DNA of 64,000 bases from Nakazawaea peltata. Lineage: Eukaryota; Ascomycota; Pichiomycetes; Alaninales; Pachysolenaceae. The notes under the pieces were generated by a model. That model did not search any database and had not been told where the DNA came from. It saw only the letters and a list, made by a program, of their open reading frames with translations. Positions 25,172-38,474 of this stretch are shown here, piece after piece; positions within the stretch are counted from its first letter, which is position 1, and the number at the start of each line of letters is the position of its first letter. Made by a program: the position numbers and the translations under genes. The DNA lies in contig BCGQ01000006.1 in NCBI GenBank assembly GCA_001599355.1, forward strand, positions 186,001-250,000. Reading direction: 5' to 3'.

Positions 25172-28108
25172 ATGTTCGGAGCTGGAAGACTCATAGGAAC
25201 GCCTCAGGGTGATAAACGCGACAAAAATGACGAAATGGAATTCACTCCAGTAGGTGAGGAACTCTCTCATATCTCATCTATTAGAGAAGACAATAATTTA
25301 ACGCCAGTGAGACGTAAAATATGGGACCGCCAGTCTATATCGTTGACTCCATTGGCTGCTGACAATACTTTTGACAATACTTCGCATAGCTTTGATACAA
25401 TCGACTCTGAATCTCGTCAACTGCATTGGAATCCTGATCCTAATTTCCTCAATGAGTTGAGACAGAATGATCTGTTCAAGGCTGGATCTCTGACCATGAG
25501 GGATGAACATTTGTTAGTTGGCTCTAATGGTAGTAATGCTTTGAAGCAACAACATGATAATTATGCCAAATTACAGGAAGAAAATATCAACTTGAAGGTG
25601 AGATTACTGGCCTTGACTAGGTATTTTGGTAATGAACCTCAGGACACCAGAGAGTTGGTGGATCATAATATTGAGTTGAAACAAAGTTTACTTCAAATGA
25701 ATGGTAAATTGGAGAATTTGAATGCGTATATAAAGGAATTAGAGCAATCACAGAATGAATATGAAAGGTTACTGAGATTTGAGGGAGAAAGAGAGGCTCT
25801 TCAGAAAGAAAATCGACAATTAAAGAGTGAATTTGAGTCGACACTTCAACGTCTTCGTAATTATGAGAATCATTGTCTGGAATTGGAGTCTCAGATTGAA
25901 TCTTTGAATTCTCAGAAGGAATCTTTGAGCTCTCAGAAGGAATCTTTACATGGGAAAATTGAGGAATTGAACGAGAAAATCGAAGAATTGAATGATCGTG
26001 ACCTCAATATTCACACTTATCAACCACAAACTCAAAAATATGTAGAAGAGATCCGTGATTTAGAAGGTGAAATTTCCGATTTACAAATGTTATTACGTCA
26101 AAAAGACGATCAAATTCTCGATATCAAAGAAGAGTTGACTCACTTGAAAAACGATAACGAGCAATTGAAGGATGAAGTTGATGAATTGAAGCATGCTCTG
26201 AGCTCAGTAGACTTACAGGGAGAACTCGAGAGAGCTAGAGAACAACTGAAAGCTAATAAAGAGTTAGAAGAAGAGATTCATGATTTAAGACATAAATTAA
26301 AGAGTCTCAATCATTCTTCTGAGCAGACTGATATTTATAAAGCTAATCTGGATTCTTTAGATAGAGAAAATCATGAGTTGAGGGGTGAAGTGAATCTGTT
26401 GACCAATGAACTTGAAGACCTGAAATCCAAAATATCACAATTACAACATGGAGAAGAAGGATTAATCGAAGAACTTGAAAGAACAGAGAATAATTTACAT
26501 GAAATCAGAGCAGCTTTGTCGGATGAGAAATCTAGAAACAGGATATTGGAACAAAGATTGGAGCAAATTCGTAATGAACGTAGTCAAAATGATGATGAAT
26601 TAATTCGCTCCATTGAACAAGAGAGAGAAAGGTTGTATGATCAAGTATTGCATAGCCAAGATAAGATTTCTCACTTGGAAAAGCAATTGAGGGATACCAC
26701 TGCTCAGCTCAAAGACCTGTCTAGAAGACATGATAGTGCTGATAGTGGAATCATCAAGTTGAGACAACATAATGACGAGTTGCAAGATCATATTCAAAGG
26801 TTAGAACGTAATTTGAGAAGCAAGGATGAAGAACTTCAAAGTGCTTTGGCTTCCAAGAGTGAGCCTGTAAAATCAGTAAATCCATATTTAGAAGAAGAGA
26901 TTAAGAGACTCTCTGCTAAGAATAATGAATTACAACATGTTGTGAACTCGATGAAATTCACTGATGATGGGAAACTCGATGATCTTGTCCGGAACAATAA
27001 CACTTTGAAGAGAGACATTAATGAGAAGGATAGAGAAATTGAGAAATTGACTTCAAAGATTCATGATTTGTCCAGACAAAGTAAAATGACATTGATTAAT
27101 GAGGATGATGAGAAATTATCAATGATGCAAGAAATCAGTAAATTGAAATCTAAATTGAACTTGTTGAATATCGAGAAAGAGAATTTGAAAGAGGAATATT
27201 CTTTGAAATTATCGATTGTCAAGAAGAAGTTACAGAAAGACTTCTCTTCTGGGTCATTAGTTGATGAGATGGAATATAAATTGAATAAGTCCATCAAATT
27301 GAAGGATGAATTGTTGTTGAAGTTGACTCAGAAACAACATGATTATGAGGAGGTTTTACTGCGTAATGATAAGTTAAGTAAAGATAATCGTGAATTGGAG
27401 CATATCATGTTTGCTTTAGAGGAGACCGAGTCGAGATTGACGAGGGAAAATAAACAATACTCCAGAGATGTTCTGAAATTGAGACAAACATGTCAAAAAT
27501 TGGTACTGAAATTGAAATCTGGCACAGAATCTAATGATTCTAATTTGAAGATTCAATTGACAAATGCTAATGAAGAGATAGATATTTTGACTCAAAAGTA
27601 TATTAAGTTACGGTCTGATCTCACTGCGAAGATCGATAATTTGGAAAATTCAAAACAGAAATTGAAATCTAAGTTGTTGGAAGTGGCAGAGTCTAACGAG
27701 AAGTTGCAAAGCCAAAGACAACTGTATCCAACACCATCAGCATCTCCTAAATTATCTAGTTCCGATCAACAGTTACGTGATGCGGAATTGAAGTTGATCA
27801 AACTGAAATATTTGGAACAACAAGAAGTTATCCACGACTTACAAGTTTATAATGTGATTTTGAATAAGAGTTTACTGAACTCGAATCAAATGCTGAAACA
27901 AAATATCCTCTCAGTTGAAGAAGCCATGGGAGTATTGTCACTTGGTCATTCCAAACAGCCTATTCGGAAACTCACATTTAGGGCATTAGCCAAGTTTGTC
28001 CTTCTGGGGGTGCGCATCAAAAATAGGCTGCAACAGAGAGAAAGGGATCAGATTTATATCAATGGGTTGAAGAAACAAATAAGAATGGAGAGGTTAGCTC
28101 TTATATGA
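25172..28108 (+). CDS. SPC110: Spindle pole body protein SPC110 (pericentrin/Pcp1-like)
   Basis: A 978-aa coiled-coil protein linking the nuclear face of the spindle pole body to gamma-tubulin complexes. ATG 25172 (MFGAGRLIG); only a TTG lies further upstream. The N-terminus contains MEFTPVG, also present in S. cerevisiae Spc110, and a basic TPVRRK patch. At about residues 130-180 is a CM1-type gamma-tubulin-complex-binding motif (LQEENINLKVRLLALTRYFG, then ELVDHNIELKQSL). Residues 190-900 are almost entirely heptad-rich coiled coil. The end (about 930-978), RKLTFRALAKFVLLGVRIKN plus basic residues, resembles the calmodulin-binding PACT region. Order TRP4-SPC110 in tandem matches S. cerevisiae. 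Rapid divergence is usual in this family, so domain order and synteny carry the call. Confidence 0.85.
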   Translation: MFGAGRLIGTPQGDKRDKNDEMEFTPVGEELSHISSIREDNNLTPVRRKIWDRQSISLTPLAADNTFDNTSHSFDTIDSESRQLHWNPDPNFLNELRQNDLFKAGSLTMRDEHLLVGSNGSNALKQQHDNYAKLQEENINLKVRLLALTRYFGNEPQDTRELVDHNIELKQSLLQMNGKLENLNAYIKELEQSQNEYERLLRFEGEREALQKENRQLKSEFESTLQRLRNYENHCLELESQIESLNSQKESLSSQKESLHGKIEELNEKIEELNDRDLNIHTYQPQTQKYVEEIRDLEGEISDLQMLLRQKDDQILDIKEELTHLKNDNEQLKDEVDELKHALSSVDLQGELERAREQLKANKELEEEIHDLRHKLKSLNHSSEQTDIYKANLDSLDRENHELRGEVNLLTNELEDLKSKISQLQHGEEGLIEELERTENNLHEIRAALSDEKSRNRILEQRLEQIRNERSQNDDELIRSIEQERERLYDQVLHSQDKISHLEKQLRDTTAQLKDLSRRHDSADSGIIKLRQHNDELQDHIQRLERNLRSKDEELQSALASKSEPVKSVNPYLEEEIKRLSAKNNELQHVVNSMKFTDDGKLDDLVRNNNTLKRDINEKDREIEKLTSKIHDLSRQSKMTLINEDDEKLSMMQEISKLKSKLNLLNIEKENLKEEYSLKLSIVKKKLQKDFSSGSLVDEMEYKLNKSIKLKDELLLKLTQKQHDYEEVLLRNDKLSKDNRELEHIMFALEETESRLTRENKQYSRDVLKLRQTCQKLVLKLKSGTESNDSNLKIQLTNANEEIDILTQKYIKLRSDLTAKIDNLENSKQKLKSKLLEVAESNEKLQSQRQLYPTPSASPKLSSSDQQLRDAELKLIKLKYLEQQEVIHDLQVYNVILNKSLLNSNQMLKQNILSVEEAMGVLSLGHSKQPIRKLTFRALAKFVLLGVRIKNRLQQRERDQIYINGLKKQIRMERLALI

Positions 28109-29085
28109 TGAGGGGTAAGAATACTATTGGGGGGGGTTATGATGAATGGGGGTTGGCTAAATAACAATTGAGATTAGATCTCGTTGGTGTATATTAATTT
28201 GTATAATAGATAATTGAAGGATTATTAATGTTCGAGTAGATGCTAGAGTTGGGTTACAGTCTTCACCTTATTCTTTCTACTTCGTCCCCTCTTTGACCCC
28301 TCTTTCACCCCTCCTTAATTATAAGTTAAATAACTTATTTATTAGGAAAATCTAAATGAAAGAGTAGAGATTTAGTCTCTGATTACTATGAGAGGGAGAT
28401 TTAGAGACGATATTCTTAAGGGTTGAGAGATTTATACAGGTTGCATTGGGTAATTCCGTCATGCTTCCATGATGTCTAACATCTTCCCATGGCCATCCAT
28501 CCATGGTGGTCATCTCGGTTCTACCCCCATTCCACCCCCAATTCTATCATTTCTTGCTATGAAATTACTAATATTCACCCGCGCCGCCTCCCACGCTATG
28601 TGCGCGATAAAGATCAGAGGCAAAGAGGCGAAGGATTACAAATGAGGAGGGTAAAGGAGGGGACTCGGAAACAATAGGAACAACAGATATTATCCGTAAA
28701 TTCTACGTACCATTACACTGTACCAACGAAGTTCTCTACTTGTAAAAACCGGTACCGAAAATGATCTACACTACCGATGGGAGAGAGCCTCAGTTTGCCT
28801 CCCGAAATAGCTTTTCGCTTGAGTTTCGGACAATTTTTAAGGTGTTAAAGGGGGGCTACAAAAACAATTAGATGAAGAGCTTTATTACTAATACTGAATG
28901 AGCATCACATCGATCTCGGGTGAGTCAATATCGACAATATCTCACATCCATAGACACTATAAATGTAGACAGTATGATAGACCCGTAAAAGATGGGGAAA
29001 ATTTTTGTAGGGGCAAAAATTTTTTCCTCTTGTGCCTTCGAAATCAATGGACGAGTTTAGGCTGATGACAATTATTTGAATACAC
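28109..29085. other. Intergenic between convergent SPC110 and UBC4
   Basis: About 980 bp. A G run (GGGGGGGG near 28126), a CCATGGCCATCCATCCATGG near-palindrome (about 28485-28504), and paired GAAAATTTTTG/CAAAAATTTTTT elements (about 28998-29025). The ORF at 28489-28677 has no family features. No RNA gene recognised. Confidence 0.3.
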
Positions 29086-32016
<2,931 letters not shown>

Positions 32017-35000
32017 ATGGATTATAACTACAATTTCGGGGACGCCATGTCCTTGTTGGGGTCTTTAAATAGCGCCAACATGGCTAGCGCCGATATGACC
32101 AACGACGCCAATAGCTCCGGTTACATGAACAGCGATAACGTGTGGTCCAACAACGGATCCAACTATGAACAACAAGGCGGTATGCAACTCAAACAGGAAT
32201 ACGTCTCTCCAGCCGCCTTCAGTAGTAGCTCTTATGTGTCTAACACCTCACCAGAAGACGACAAATTATTCGATGAAATGGTGGATTTTGGTAGCCGACT
32301 GGACCAAGTCGGGATTGATAATGGAGACGATCTTTTGAATGAGTTGGATGATGGTGTTGATAGCCAATTAGATGAACTTATACAGTCAGCTACTCAGGTA
32401 CCAACACCGGAATCGAATGTTTCTAGATCTCCTCAACAGATGAGACTTAAAGAAGAACAAACACAAGGACAGCCGATACTTCAGCTGCCGACTCTTCAAC
32501 ACCAGTACTCATATGATGAGGAAAATGAAGATCTGTCTACTAAATCCAAGCCTAAAGTTAACAGTAAAGTTACCAAGCCAAAGAAACCAAGATCCTCTCA
32601 TAATCTGATCGAAAAAAAGTATAGAACCAACATTAATTCGAGAATTTTGGAGTTAAGAGATGCTGTTCCTTCGTTGAGAATCGCTGCTGATGACAACCAA
32701 TCCACTACTATTGATGATTTGGAGGGTCTTACACCACTGCTGAAGTTAAACAAGGCCAGTATTTTAACTAAGGCTACAGAATATATTAAACATTTGGAAC
32801 ATAAAAATGAGATTCTCTCTACTGAGGTATTCCATTTGAGGAATATCTTATCACAATTTCAACAGGTATTACCTCCTCTGCAGGTACCTCTGAGTCTGCT
32901 GGGGATGATGGTTCAACAACCAGCTCAAAGTCAGCTGTCTCATAAACTGATTCCTCAACAACAACAGACTCCACAGTCTCAGGTATCCAATTTCTCGCCT
33001 CAGCAACTGGCTCAAATCCCAGGTAATGTTCCACCACAACGTTCCATCATTTCGCCTAGCCAACTGTCTTTCACTGACCAAGTCAATATGGGATTAAATG
33101 GGTTTGTTCCAACTTTACACCAGGTAGAAGTTGCTAGATTACAATTACAGAACTTCCAACAAAATGCTGCCAACCAACAAGGTTACAATTTAGGGCCACA
33201 GCAAGTTCCAAGAGGCGCTGGCGTTTCGGGACACACTTCTTCGGCTTCTACTGCCGGCGTCACACCAAATGTAGGTCAACAACAACAAGATTCTTCCATG
33301 TCTTTTGGCAATAAAATGCTTGTTGGAGGAATGACTCTGTTACTTGGGACTCAGATGTTCTCAGATGCCGACTCTTTCGATATGAAGGGTTTGGCTTTCT
33401 TGCCAATCCATAAATTGTTCCCTCTTTTGAAGACCGAATCCGGTGAGATGTTTTTCAGTATCTTGAGGATTCTTTTGGTCTTGTTTGGGGTCTTGACAGT
33501 ATTGGAACCGGTGTTTATATTGATTTTGACTTCGGTATTCCATGATCCTAAGGGAAAGAAACCGGCTGAAGTTCAACAAGACAATTGGGTATCGATTCTG
33601 AAGATGATTCCAGAAGTGGTGTCTATAAAATTGGGTCTCAGGGACTCCAAGAAAGGTGATTGTTTCAAGAATTTCAACACTAAATTCACCTCCGATCTTA
33701 CTCTGTGCTTAAATGGCACATTATCTCAAAGTTGGTCTCATTTATTGATCAATTTCTTAGAAATCGAGACCTTTTCCATCCCAGACTCAGTCTCCGACTC
33801 TAAAGAATTGTCTCTTATAATTGAGACTTTGTTCACCAAGTTGATCCTCACTAAACTTCTCTCGATGAAGGTTGGCAATGTTGTACTGAGCTGTATTGGA
33901 TTACCTAAATCGGTCGATGCCACAATGTTGAAGATCATCAAGTTAATGAAGAATCTGAATCTCAAAGAATTGGAATCTGAAGATGCTCTTCAAATTCACC
34001 ATTTGGTCAACTCTGATATCGAGTTTATCGATCTGTCATCCAATTTATACGAATCTCTTTGTGAATGCTTGGGAATATCCAAGGTTGGATTGTTCAAGAC
34101 CTTATTCCAGGCCAATGTTGACTCCAATTATGATGGACTGTCATTCCAACTGGAAGCCAAACTCAATAATCTCAGTGATTTGGTCAACTCTTCCGATAAG
34201 GTGTCACTTATCAGTCTTGTAGCTACAATCAGATGTCAAGAAGTATTCGATTATGCATTGGGACGTTATATCGAGGTAGCAGTTGAGATGGAGGATGAGA
34301 ACGACGATGATCAGGACAGTGAATCGGATGCTTCCAAAAGCGATACCAGTGAATCCACTGACACCGAACCTACCTCGGACTCGGAGCGTGATATCAAGAA
34401 CATTTATGATCAATTGGTCAAATATGAGAAATTCATTCCACGTTGCTCGTTCAAATTGGCTAAGAGTTACAAATTTTTCAAGTCTACTCTCATTCCTGAT
34501 ATCGAAGACTTGAATGAGATCGTAGATATCGTGAAGAATGAACTGTGTGATTTGATCGACTATTCATACCTTGAACTTGGAATCGAAACCGAGAAGGAGA
34601 AGCAGAACGGTGACAGAGATCTGAAAATTGATAAAATGATCAAGTACAGATCGATCAGGTCCAAAGTCTCAGCTCATCAGTCCAGCAATGTCACTTCATT
34701 GATCACGGAGGACAATTATTTGTTGTTGACGTGTTGTTTCATTGTTTACTACGACTCTATTGGTAAAGTAGATGAACTGACCAAGTTGATCAGGTTCTTG
34801 GATATCAAGGGTGAGTTGTCTTTGTTATCATTTGTGACATTATTTAGGACTTGTGGTTTGTTGATCAAGGAACTTTTGAAGAAGGAAGATCTGATAACTC
34901 GTGCATTGAATGTTGATGGTGCATCTAAGAAGGAAGCTCAAGACGAGGATGATAGTGATTCGTCGACTTTGAATTTGGATTCGACTAATATTTTGGAATC

Positions 35001-35178
35001 TAAATTACACTCTGTTGAACTGGATAAACTGATCATTGAGCAGTCGATTTTGAAGTTGAGAATTCTTATTTCGCAGTCGGGACCGGTAAATAGGTTTAAG
35101 AAGTTGGGATTGGACTTACAGAGTGATGTGAGTGATCAATTAGTTAAGATGGGGAAAAAGATAAATGGGTACGAATAG
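32017..35178 (+). CDS. SREBP-type membrane-bound bHLH transcription factor (SRE1/CPH2/HMS1-like)
   Basis: A 1053-aa protein. The N-terminal 185 residues are Gln/Asn/Ser-rich and acidic (activation-like). The bHLH-zipper covers about 189-285: KPRSSHNLIEKKYRTNINSR has the Tyr in EKKYR that marks SREBP-family proteins in place of Arg, with an elongated loop (DDNQSTTIDDLEGLTP), helix 2 LNKASILTKATEYIKHLEHK and a zipper. After a Q-rich linker come two hydrophobic segments, about 430-448 (MLVGGMTLLLGTQMF) and 479-508 (ILRILLVLFGVLTVLEPVFI), and a roughly 550-residue C-terminal region like the fungal SREBP regulatory domain (DUF2014). An acidic DDDQDSESDAS stretch near 765 interrupts it. Such factors sit in the ER and are released by proteolysis; targets in sterol, glycolytic or filamentation genes cannot be read from the sequence. 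Confidence 0.8.
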   Translation: MDYNYNFGDAMSLLGSLNSANMASADMTNDANSSGYMNSDNVWSNNGSNYEQQGGMQLKQEYVSPAAFSSSSYVSNTSPEDDKLFDEMVDFGSRLDQVGIDNGDDLLNELDDGVDSQLDELIQSATQVPTPESNVSRSPQQMRLKEEQTQGQPILQLPTLQHQYSYDEENEDLSTKSKPKVNSKVTKPKKPRSSHNLIEKKYRTNINSRILELRDAVPSLRIAADDNQSTTIDDLEGLTPLLKLNKASILTKATEYIKHLEHKNEILSTEVFHLRNILSQFQQVLPPLQVPLSLLGMMVQQPAQSQLSHKLIPQQQQTPQSQVSNFSPQQLAQIPGNVPPQRSIISPSQLSFTDQVNMGLNGFVPTLHQVEVARLQLQNFQQNAANQQGYNLGPQQVPRGAGVSGHTSSASTAGVTPNVGQQQQDSSMSFGNKMLVGGMTLLLGTQMFSDADSFDMKGLAFLPIHKLFPLLKTESGEMFFSILRILLVLFGVLTVLEPVFILILTSVFHDPKGKKPAEVQQDNWVSILKMIPEVVSIKLGLRDSKKGDCFKNFNTKFTSDLTLCLNGTLSQSWSHLLINFLEIETFSIPDSVSDSKELSLIIETLFTKLILTKLLSMKVGNVVLSCIGLPKSVDATMLKIIKLMKNLNLKELESEDALQIHHLVNSDIEFIDLSSNLYESLCECLGISKVGLFKTLFQANVDSNYDGLSFQLEAKLNNLSDLVNSSDKVSLISLVATIRCQEVFDYALGRYIEVAVEMEDENDDDQDSESDASKSDTSESTDTEPTSDSERDIKNIYDQLVKYEKFIPRCSFKLAKSYKFFKSTLIPDIEDLNEIVDIVKNELCDLIDYSYLELGIETEKEKQNGDRDLKIDKMIKYRSIRSKVSAHQSSNVTSLITEDNYLLLTCCFIVYYDSIGKVDELTKLIRFLDIKGELSLLSFVTLFRTCGLLIKELLKKEDLITRALNVDGASKKEAQDEDDSDSSTLNLDSTNILESKLHSVELDKLIIEQSILKLRILISQSGPVNRFKKLGLDLQSDVSDQLVKMGKKINGYE

Positions 35179-35481
35179 TTTGATAAATATATTATTTGAA
35201 TCTAGAGATTGTAGTGTGCCCGGTAATGTGCCGTAACTTGTGCCCGGCTACTCCTAAGAATATACTCTATCATCGGGCAAATCGTAACTTGTGCCCGGCT
35301 ACTTATAACAATATACTCCTCCCTCTGATAAACCGTAAACTTGCAGTCGGCAAAGTTCAAGCATGCCCTCTTCCCTCGGGCAAACCGTAATCTATCGCGT
35401 AGACATCGGGCAAACAGCGACTATCATACAAAAAGTAAACATTGAGATGAGCTCAAACTATATGGGGTTATTAGTATTAAG
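35179..35481. repeat. 3' flank of the SREBP-type gene with GTGCCCGGCTAC and TCGGGCAAA repeats
   Basis: Two near-identical blocks containing GTAACTTGTGCCCGGCTACT (about 35233-35252 and 35284-35303, 51-bp period), a preceding partial GTGCCCGGTAATGTGCC (about 35216), and TCGGGCAAA copies near 35273, 35386 and 35407. The GTGCCCGGCTAC core recurs downstream of VPS4. Confidence 0.7.
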
Positions 35482-35937
35482 ATGAGACGAAGAAATGAGT
35501 CTGAAATACAGGCTACAACTCCTCGTAGTAGAAGTGTCTCACCGTTGAAGAAACGGTTTTCCCAATTAATACCCCAAAAAATCAAATTAGAACCAACTTC
35601 TACACGATGGTGCCTAAATAAAAGGGCACAAAACACACAACAGATGACAGATCACGACCAGACAAGTCACGAGACCAGCAAACACCACCAAATTTCGTTC
35701 CATTTCGCACATTCGGTCCTTTCAAATGACATACTATTCAAAAGACTCTGCATTTTCATCATCATGCTTTCATTGTTGATCTATATACTAATCCACTTAC
35801 TCACGCCCCTACTAGAAAGAATGATGGACACTATAGTGAGTGTTTCAAGGTGGTACGGTATTGGAAGTATATTTGGGTCATCTACTACCTCATCAGGACT
35901 ATCTACACAGATACTAAGGTTTTTTCATGTGATATAG
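35482..35937 (+). CDS. Hypothetical small membrane protein
   Basis: A 151-aa ORF of uncertain status with no family I recognise. ATG 35482 (MRRRNESEIQATTPRSRSV). The first 100 residues are basic and Ser/Thr/Gln/His-rich; a single strong hydrophobic helix follows at about 92-113 (RLCIFIIMLSLLIYILIHLL), then a 38-residue Ser/Gly tail. The arrangement would suit a single-pass organelle or nuclear-envelope protein with a cytoplasmic N-terminus. It lies between two well-supported genes in a slot otherwise too long for an intergenic region in this stretch, and its codon use is ordinary. It may be a rapidly evolving gene or a chance ORF. Confidence 0.45.
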   Translation: MRRRNESEIQATTPRSRSVSPLKKRFSQLIPQKIKLEPTSTRWCLNKRAQNTQQMTDHDQTSHETSKHHQISFHFAHSVLSNDILFKRLCIFIIMLSLLIYILIHLLTPLLERMMDTIVSVSRWYGIGSIFGSSTTSSGLSTQILRFFHVI

Positions 35938-36117
35938 CCTGTGTCATCCCCCCCATTCTTCCCATCCACCCCTCATCGTCAACTTGACCTCGGGCAGATC
36001 CAACTTTTGATATTTCGCTCACCTGACTAATTTGCTTAGAAATCTTCTTTTCTTTGCTTAGTTATAACATGATCAAGATACCCTCGAGGAAGACCAAACT
36101 GAAACCCAATTCATATC

Positions 36118-36663
36118 ATGTCAGTTCATTCAGGTAGTGGCCCATTGCCCCATCAAGTCAAATCATTGTTGGAATCCAACACATTTGTTCATCTCGGTAC
36201 GTCTTACCAAGACATTCCTCACGTGTCCTTGATGAACTACACTTTTATTCAAGAAAATGAATCCGACTACTACATCTTCTTGACAAGTCCTAAAGATACA
36301 CAGAAGTTTTCGAATATCACCAAGAATAAGAACGTGTCGATCTTGGTTCACGATTGGACTACTTCCAAGAGCACTGCTGCTACCAAGAGCACCGACTCTG
36401 CCGCCCCAGATTCGGCCTCCCTCTTACAATTCTTACAAAATTTGAACCAAAATGAGTTGGGCCAATTCAGTGCTACATTATGTGGTGAGGCCGAGATCTT
36501 GGATAACACAAACTCTAAATTGGATTCGTATAAGAAAAAGCTTTTGGAATCTAATCCTGATGCTAAAGCTTATATTGATGGAAAAAATGTCGGATATATT
36601 TTAGTTAAGATTATTAGTTCTAAGGTGGCTGATAGTTATAACAATGTTGATGAATATGTTTAA
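36118..36663 (+). CDS. Pyridoxamine-phosphate-oxidase-like (FMN split-barrel) protein, YPR172W/YLR456W type
   Basis: A 181-aa protein of the PPOX-like flavin-binding split-barrel family, similar to the S. cerevisiae paralogues YPR172W and YLR456W, whose substrate is unknown. The barrel starts with LPHQVKSLLESNTFVHLGTS, then HVSLMNYTFI, DYYIFLTSPKDTQKFSNITK and VSILVHDWTTSK, features of the family's cofactor-binding strands; ATLCGEAEIL and YILVKIISSKVADSYNNVDEYV close it. A Ser/Ala-rich loop (about 83-102) interrupts the barrel. ATG 36118 fits the family start. It lies immediately upstream of VPS4; in S. cerevisiae YPR172W is next to VPS4 (YPR173C) but convergent, so one gene of the pair has inverted. 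Confidence 0.8.
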   Translation: MSVHSGSGPLPHQVKSLLESNTFVHLGTSYQDIPHVSLMNYTFIQENESDYYIFLTSPKDTQKFSNITKNKNVSILVHDWTTSKSTAATKSTDSAAPDSASLLQFLQNLNQNELGQFSATLCGEAEILDNTNSKLDSYKKKLLESNPDAKAYIDGKNVGYILVKIISSKVADSYNNVDEYV

Positions 36664-37148
36664 TAAAGTGTGAGATAGAATGGTGTAGAGATAGGATGAT
36701 GTAGAGATAGTGTAGGAATGAATAAGGAGAGGGTTCAATTGGGGGCGTTTTTAGTCATTCAGATATCTTGCCTGAGCTATACCATGAGCTATACCACTGA
36801 GCCCCCTCCCCCTTCAAGCTCCCCTTCCCTGTCTAATCGCCCCTCCTCTTCTTGCCTCTTCTTGCCTCCTTTTGCCTCCCTTTAGTTATCCTTTTATTTT
36901 CTCTTCCCTCTGCCCTCTCTCTCCTGCCCTTCTCTTCCACTAGTCCTATTTTTCCTTCACTTTTCCTTCACTTTCCCTGCCCTTTCCCTTTCTTCCCCTT
37001 CACTTTCGCTTATTTTCCCTTCACTTTCCTGCCTTTTCCCTCCCTCTCCCATCCTGCCCTCACCTACTTTTTCTCACAACCCTCAAATTGAGCCGCCGCC
37101 GCCTAATTAATACCCTCCCTTCATCCACAACCCACCCCATCAATCATC
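36664..37148. repeat. PPOX-like 3' flank repeat and C/T-rich VPS4 promoter
   Basis: GATGTAGAGATAG-like units repeat at about 36677-36715 after the stop. The VPS4 side (36790-37090) is strongly pyrimidine-rich with repeats of TTCACTTTCCCT-type units (about 36957-37032). The duplicated TGAGCTATACCA (about 36774-36797) gives a tRNA-like look on the reverse strand but no tRNA folds. Confidence 0.5.
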
Positions 37149-38474
37149 ATGTCAAGCTCAGATTTCACAGAGAAAGGAATCCTGTTAGTGAAGAAGGCCA
37201 TTGAAGCCGATAGCGCCTCCCGTTACGAAGAGGCCTACAAATTGTACTTTAATGCATTGGATTATTTGATGTTGGGGATCAAATATGAGAAGAATCCTAA
37301 TACTAAACTGATGCTCCGGTCGAGATTCACCGATTATTTGACTAGAGCCGAACAGTTGAAAGAACATCTTGAGAAGCAGAAACTGGCTAGTCTGGATCTG
37401 ACCCCAGGAAATGGAGGAGGCGCTAACGCTCTGAAGACTAACGGCACTGGTGCTGGTGGTAACGGCGACGATGATGATGCCGAAACTAAACGTTTGCGTG
37501 GAGCTTTGAGTGGATCGATCGTTTCCGAGAAACCTAATGTCAAATGGGAGGATATCGCCGGTTTAGAAGGAGCCAAGGAAGCTTTAAAAGAGGCTGTCAT
37601 TTTACCTGTCAAATTTCCCCATTTATTCACGGGGAAGAGAAAGCCAACGGCTGGAATTTTATTATATGGACCTCCTGGTACTGGTAAGTCTTATTTGGCC
37701 AAGGCAGTCGCCACTGAGGCCAATTCCACCTTCTTCTCCGTTTCTTCGTCTGATTTAGTATCGAAATGGCAAGGTGAGTCCGAAAGATTGGTGAAGCAAC
37801 TTTTCAATATGGCTAGAGAGAATAGACCTTCTATTATTTTCATCGATGAGATCGATGCTATTTGTTCGGCTAGAGGTTCAGAAGATTCGGAATCTTCTCG
37901 TAGAATCAAAACTGAGATTTTAGTCCAGATGCAAGGTGTAGGAAATGATGCTCAAGGTGTCTTAGTATTAGGAGCCACCAATTTACCATGGAATATCGAT
38001 AGTGCCGTCAGAAGAAGATTCGAAAAGAGAATTTATATACCATTACCTGAATTGGAGGCAAGAAAAGAGTTGTTCACGTTGAATATCGGTACGACTCCAT
38101 GCTCATTACAACAAAGTGACTTGAAAGTATTGGCCGAGATGACCGATGGGTATTCTGGATCGGATGTTGCCGTTGCCGTTAGAGAAGCGTTAATGCAGCC
38201 TATTAGAAAGATCCAAAGTGCTACTCATTTCAAGAAGGTTGAGTGTACTGCAGAAGATGGTTCTACTAAAGTTAAATATACACCTTGTTCTCCCGGAGAT
38301 CCTGAACTGGAGGAGATTAATTGGATGAATCTTGAAAGTGATGAGTTACAAGAACCGGAATTGACGTTGAAAGATTTCATTAAGCTGGTGAAATCAACAA
38401 GACCAACAGTCAATCAAGATGATATACAGAAACAGATCGATTTTACCAATGATTTTGGACAAGAGGGAGGTTAG
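37149..38474 (+). CDS. VPS4: ESCRT-III disassembly AAA ATPase VPS4
   Basis: A 441-aa AAA ATPase that recycles ESCRT-III in multivesicular-body sorting. N-terminal MIT domain (about 1-80; [20 protein letters not shown]), a Gly/Asp-rich linker, then the AAA core: [20 protein letters not shown], Walker [16 protein letters not shown] (about 174), [15 protein letters not shown], Walker [11 protein letters not shown] (about 230), sensor [20 protein letters not shown] with the arginine fingers, the beta domain, and C-terminal helix ending [10 protein letters not shown]. The CTG at residue 413 ([16 protein letters not shown]) aligns with Ala in S. cerevisiae ([14 protein letters not shown]). BRO1, another ESCRT-pathway protein, lies 18 kb downstream. 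Confidence 0.97.
   Translation: MSSSDFTEKGILLVKKAIEADSASRYEEAYKLYFNALDYLMLGIKYEKNPNTKLMLRSRFTDYLTRAEQLKEHLEKQKLASLDLTPGNGGGANALKTNGTGAGGNGDDDDAETKRLRGALSGSIVSEKPNVKWEDIAGLEGAKEALKEAVILPVKFPHLFTGKRKPTAGILLYGPPGTGKSYLAKAVATEANSTFFSVSSSDLVSKWQGESERLVKQLFNMARENRPSIIFIDEIDAICSARGSEDSESSRRIKTEILVQMQGVGNDAQGVLVLGATNLPWNIDSAVRRRFEKRIYIPLPELEARKELFTLNIGTTPCSLQQSDLKVLAEMTDGYSGSDVAVAVREALMQPIRKIQSATHFKKVECTAEDGSTKVKYTPCSPGDPELEEINWMNLESDELQEPELTLKDFIKLVKSTRPTVNQDDIQKQIDFTNDFGQEGG

Noticed and set aside
36745-36830. tRNA-like string on the reverse strand (GGCTCAGTGGTATAGCTC)
   Set aside because: The duplicated TATAGCTCA resembles a tRNA A box, but there is no matching B box (GGTTCRA) at the right distance and no cloverleaf. 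It is probably a short direct repeat.
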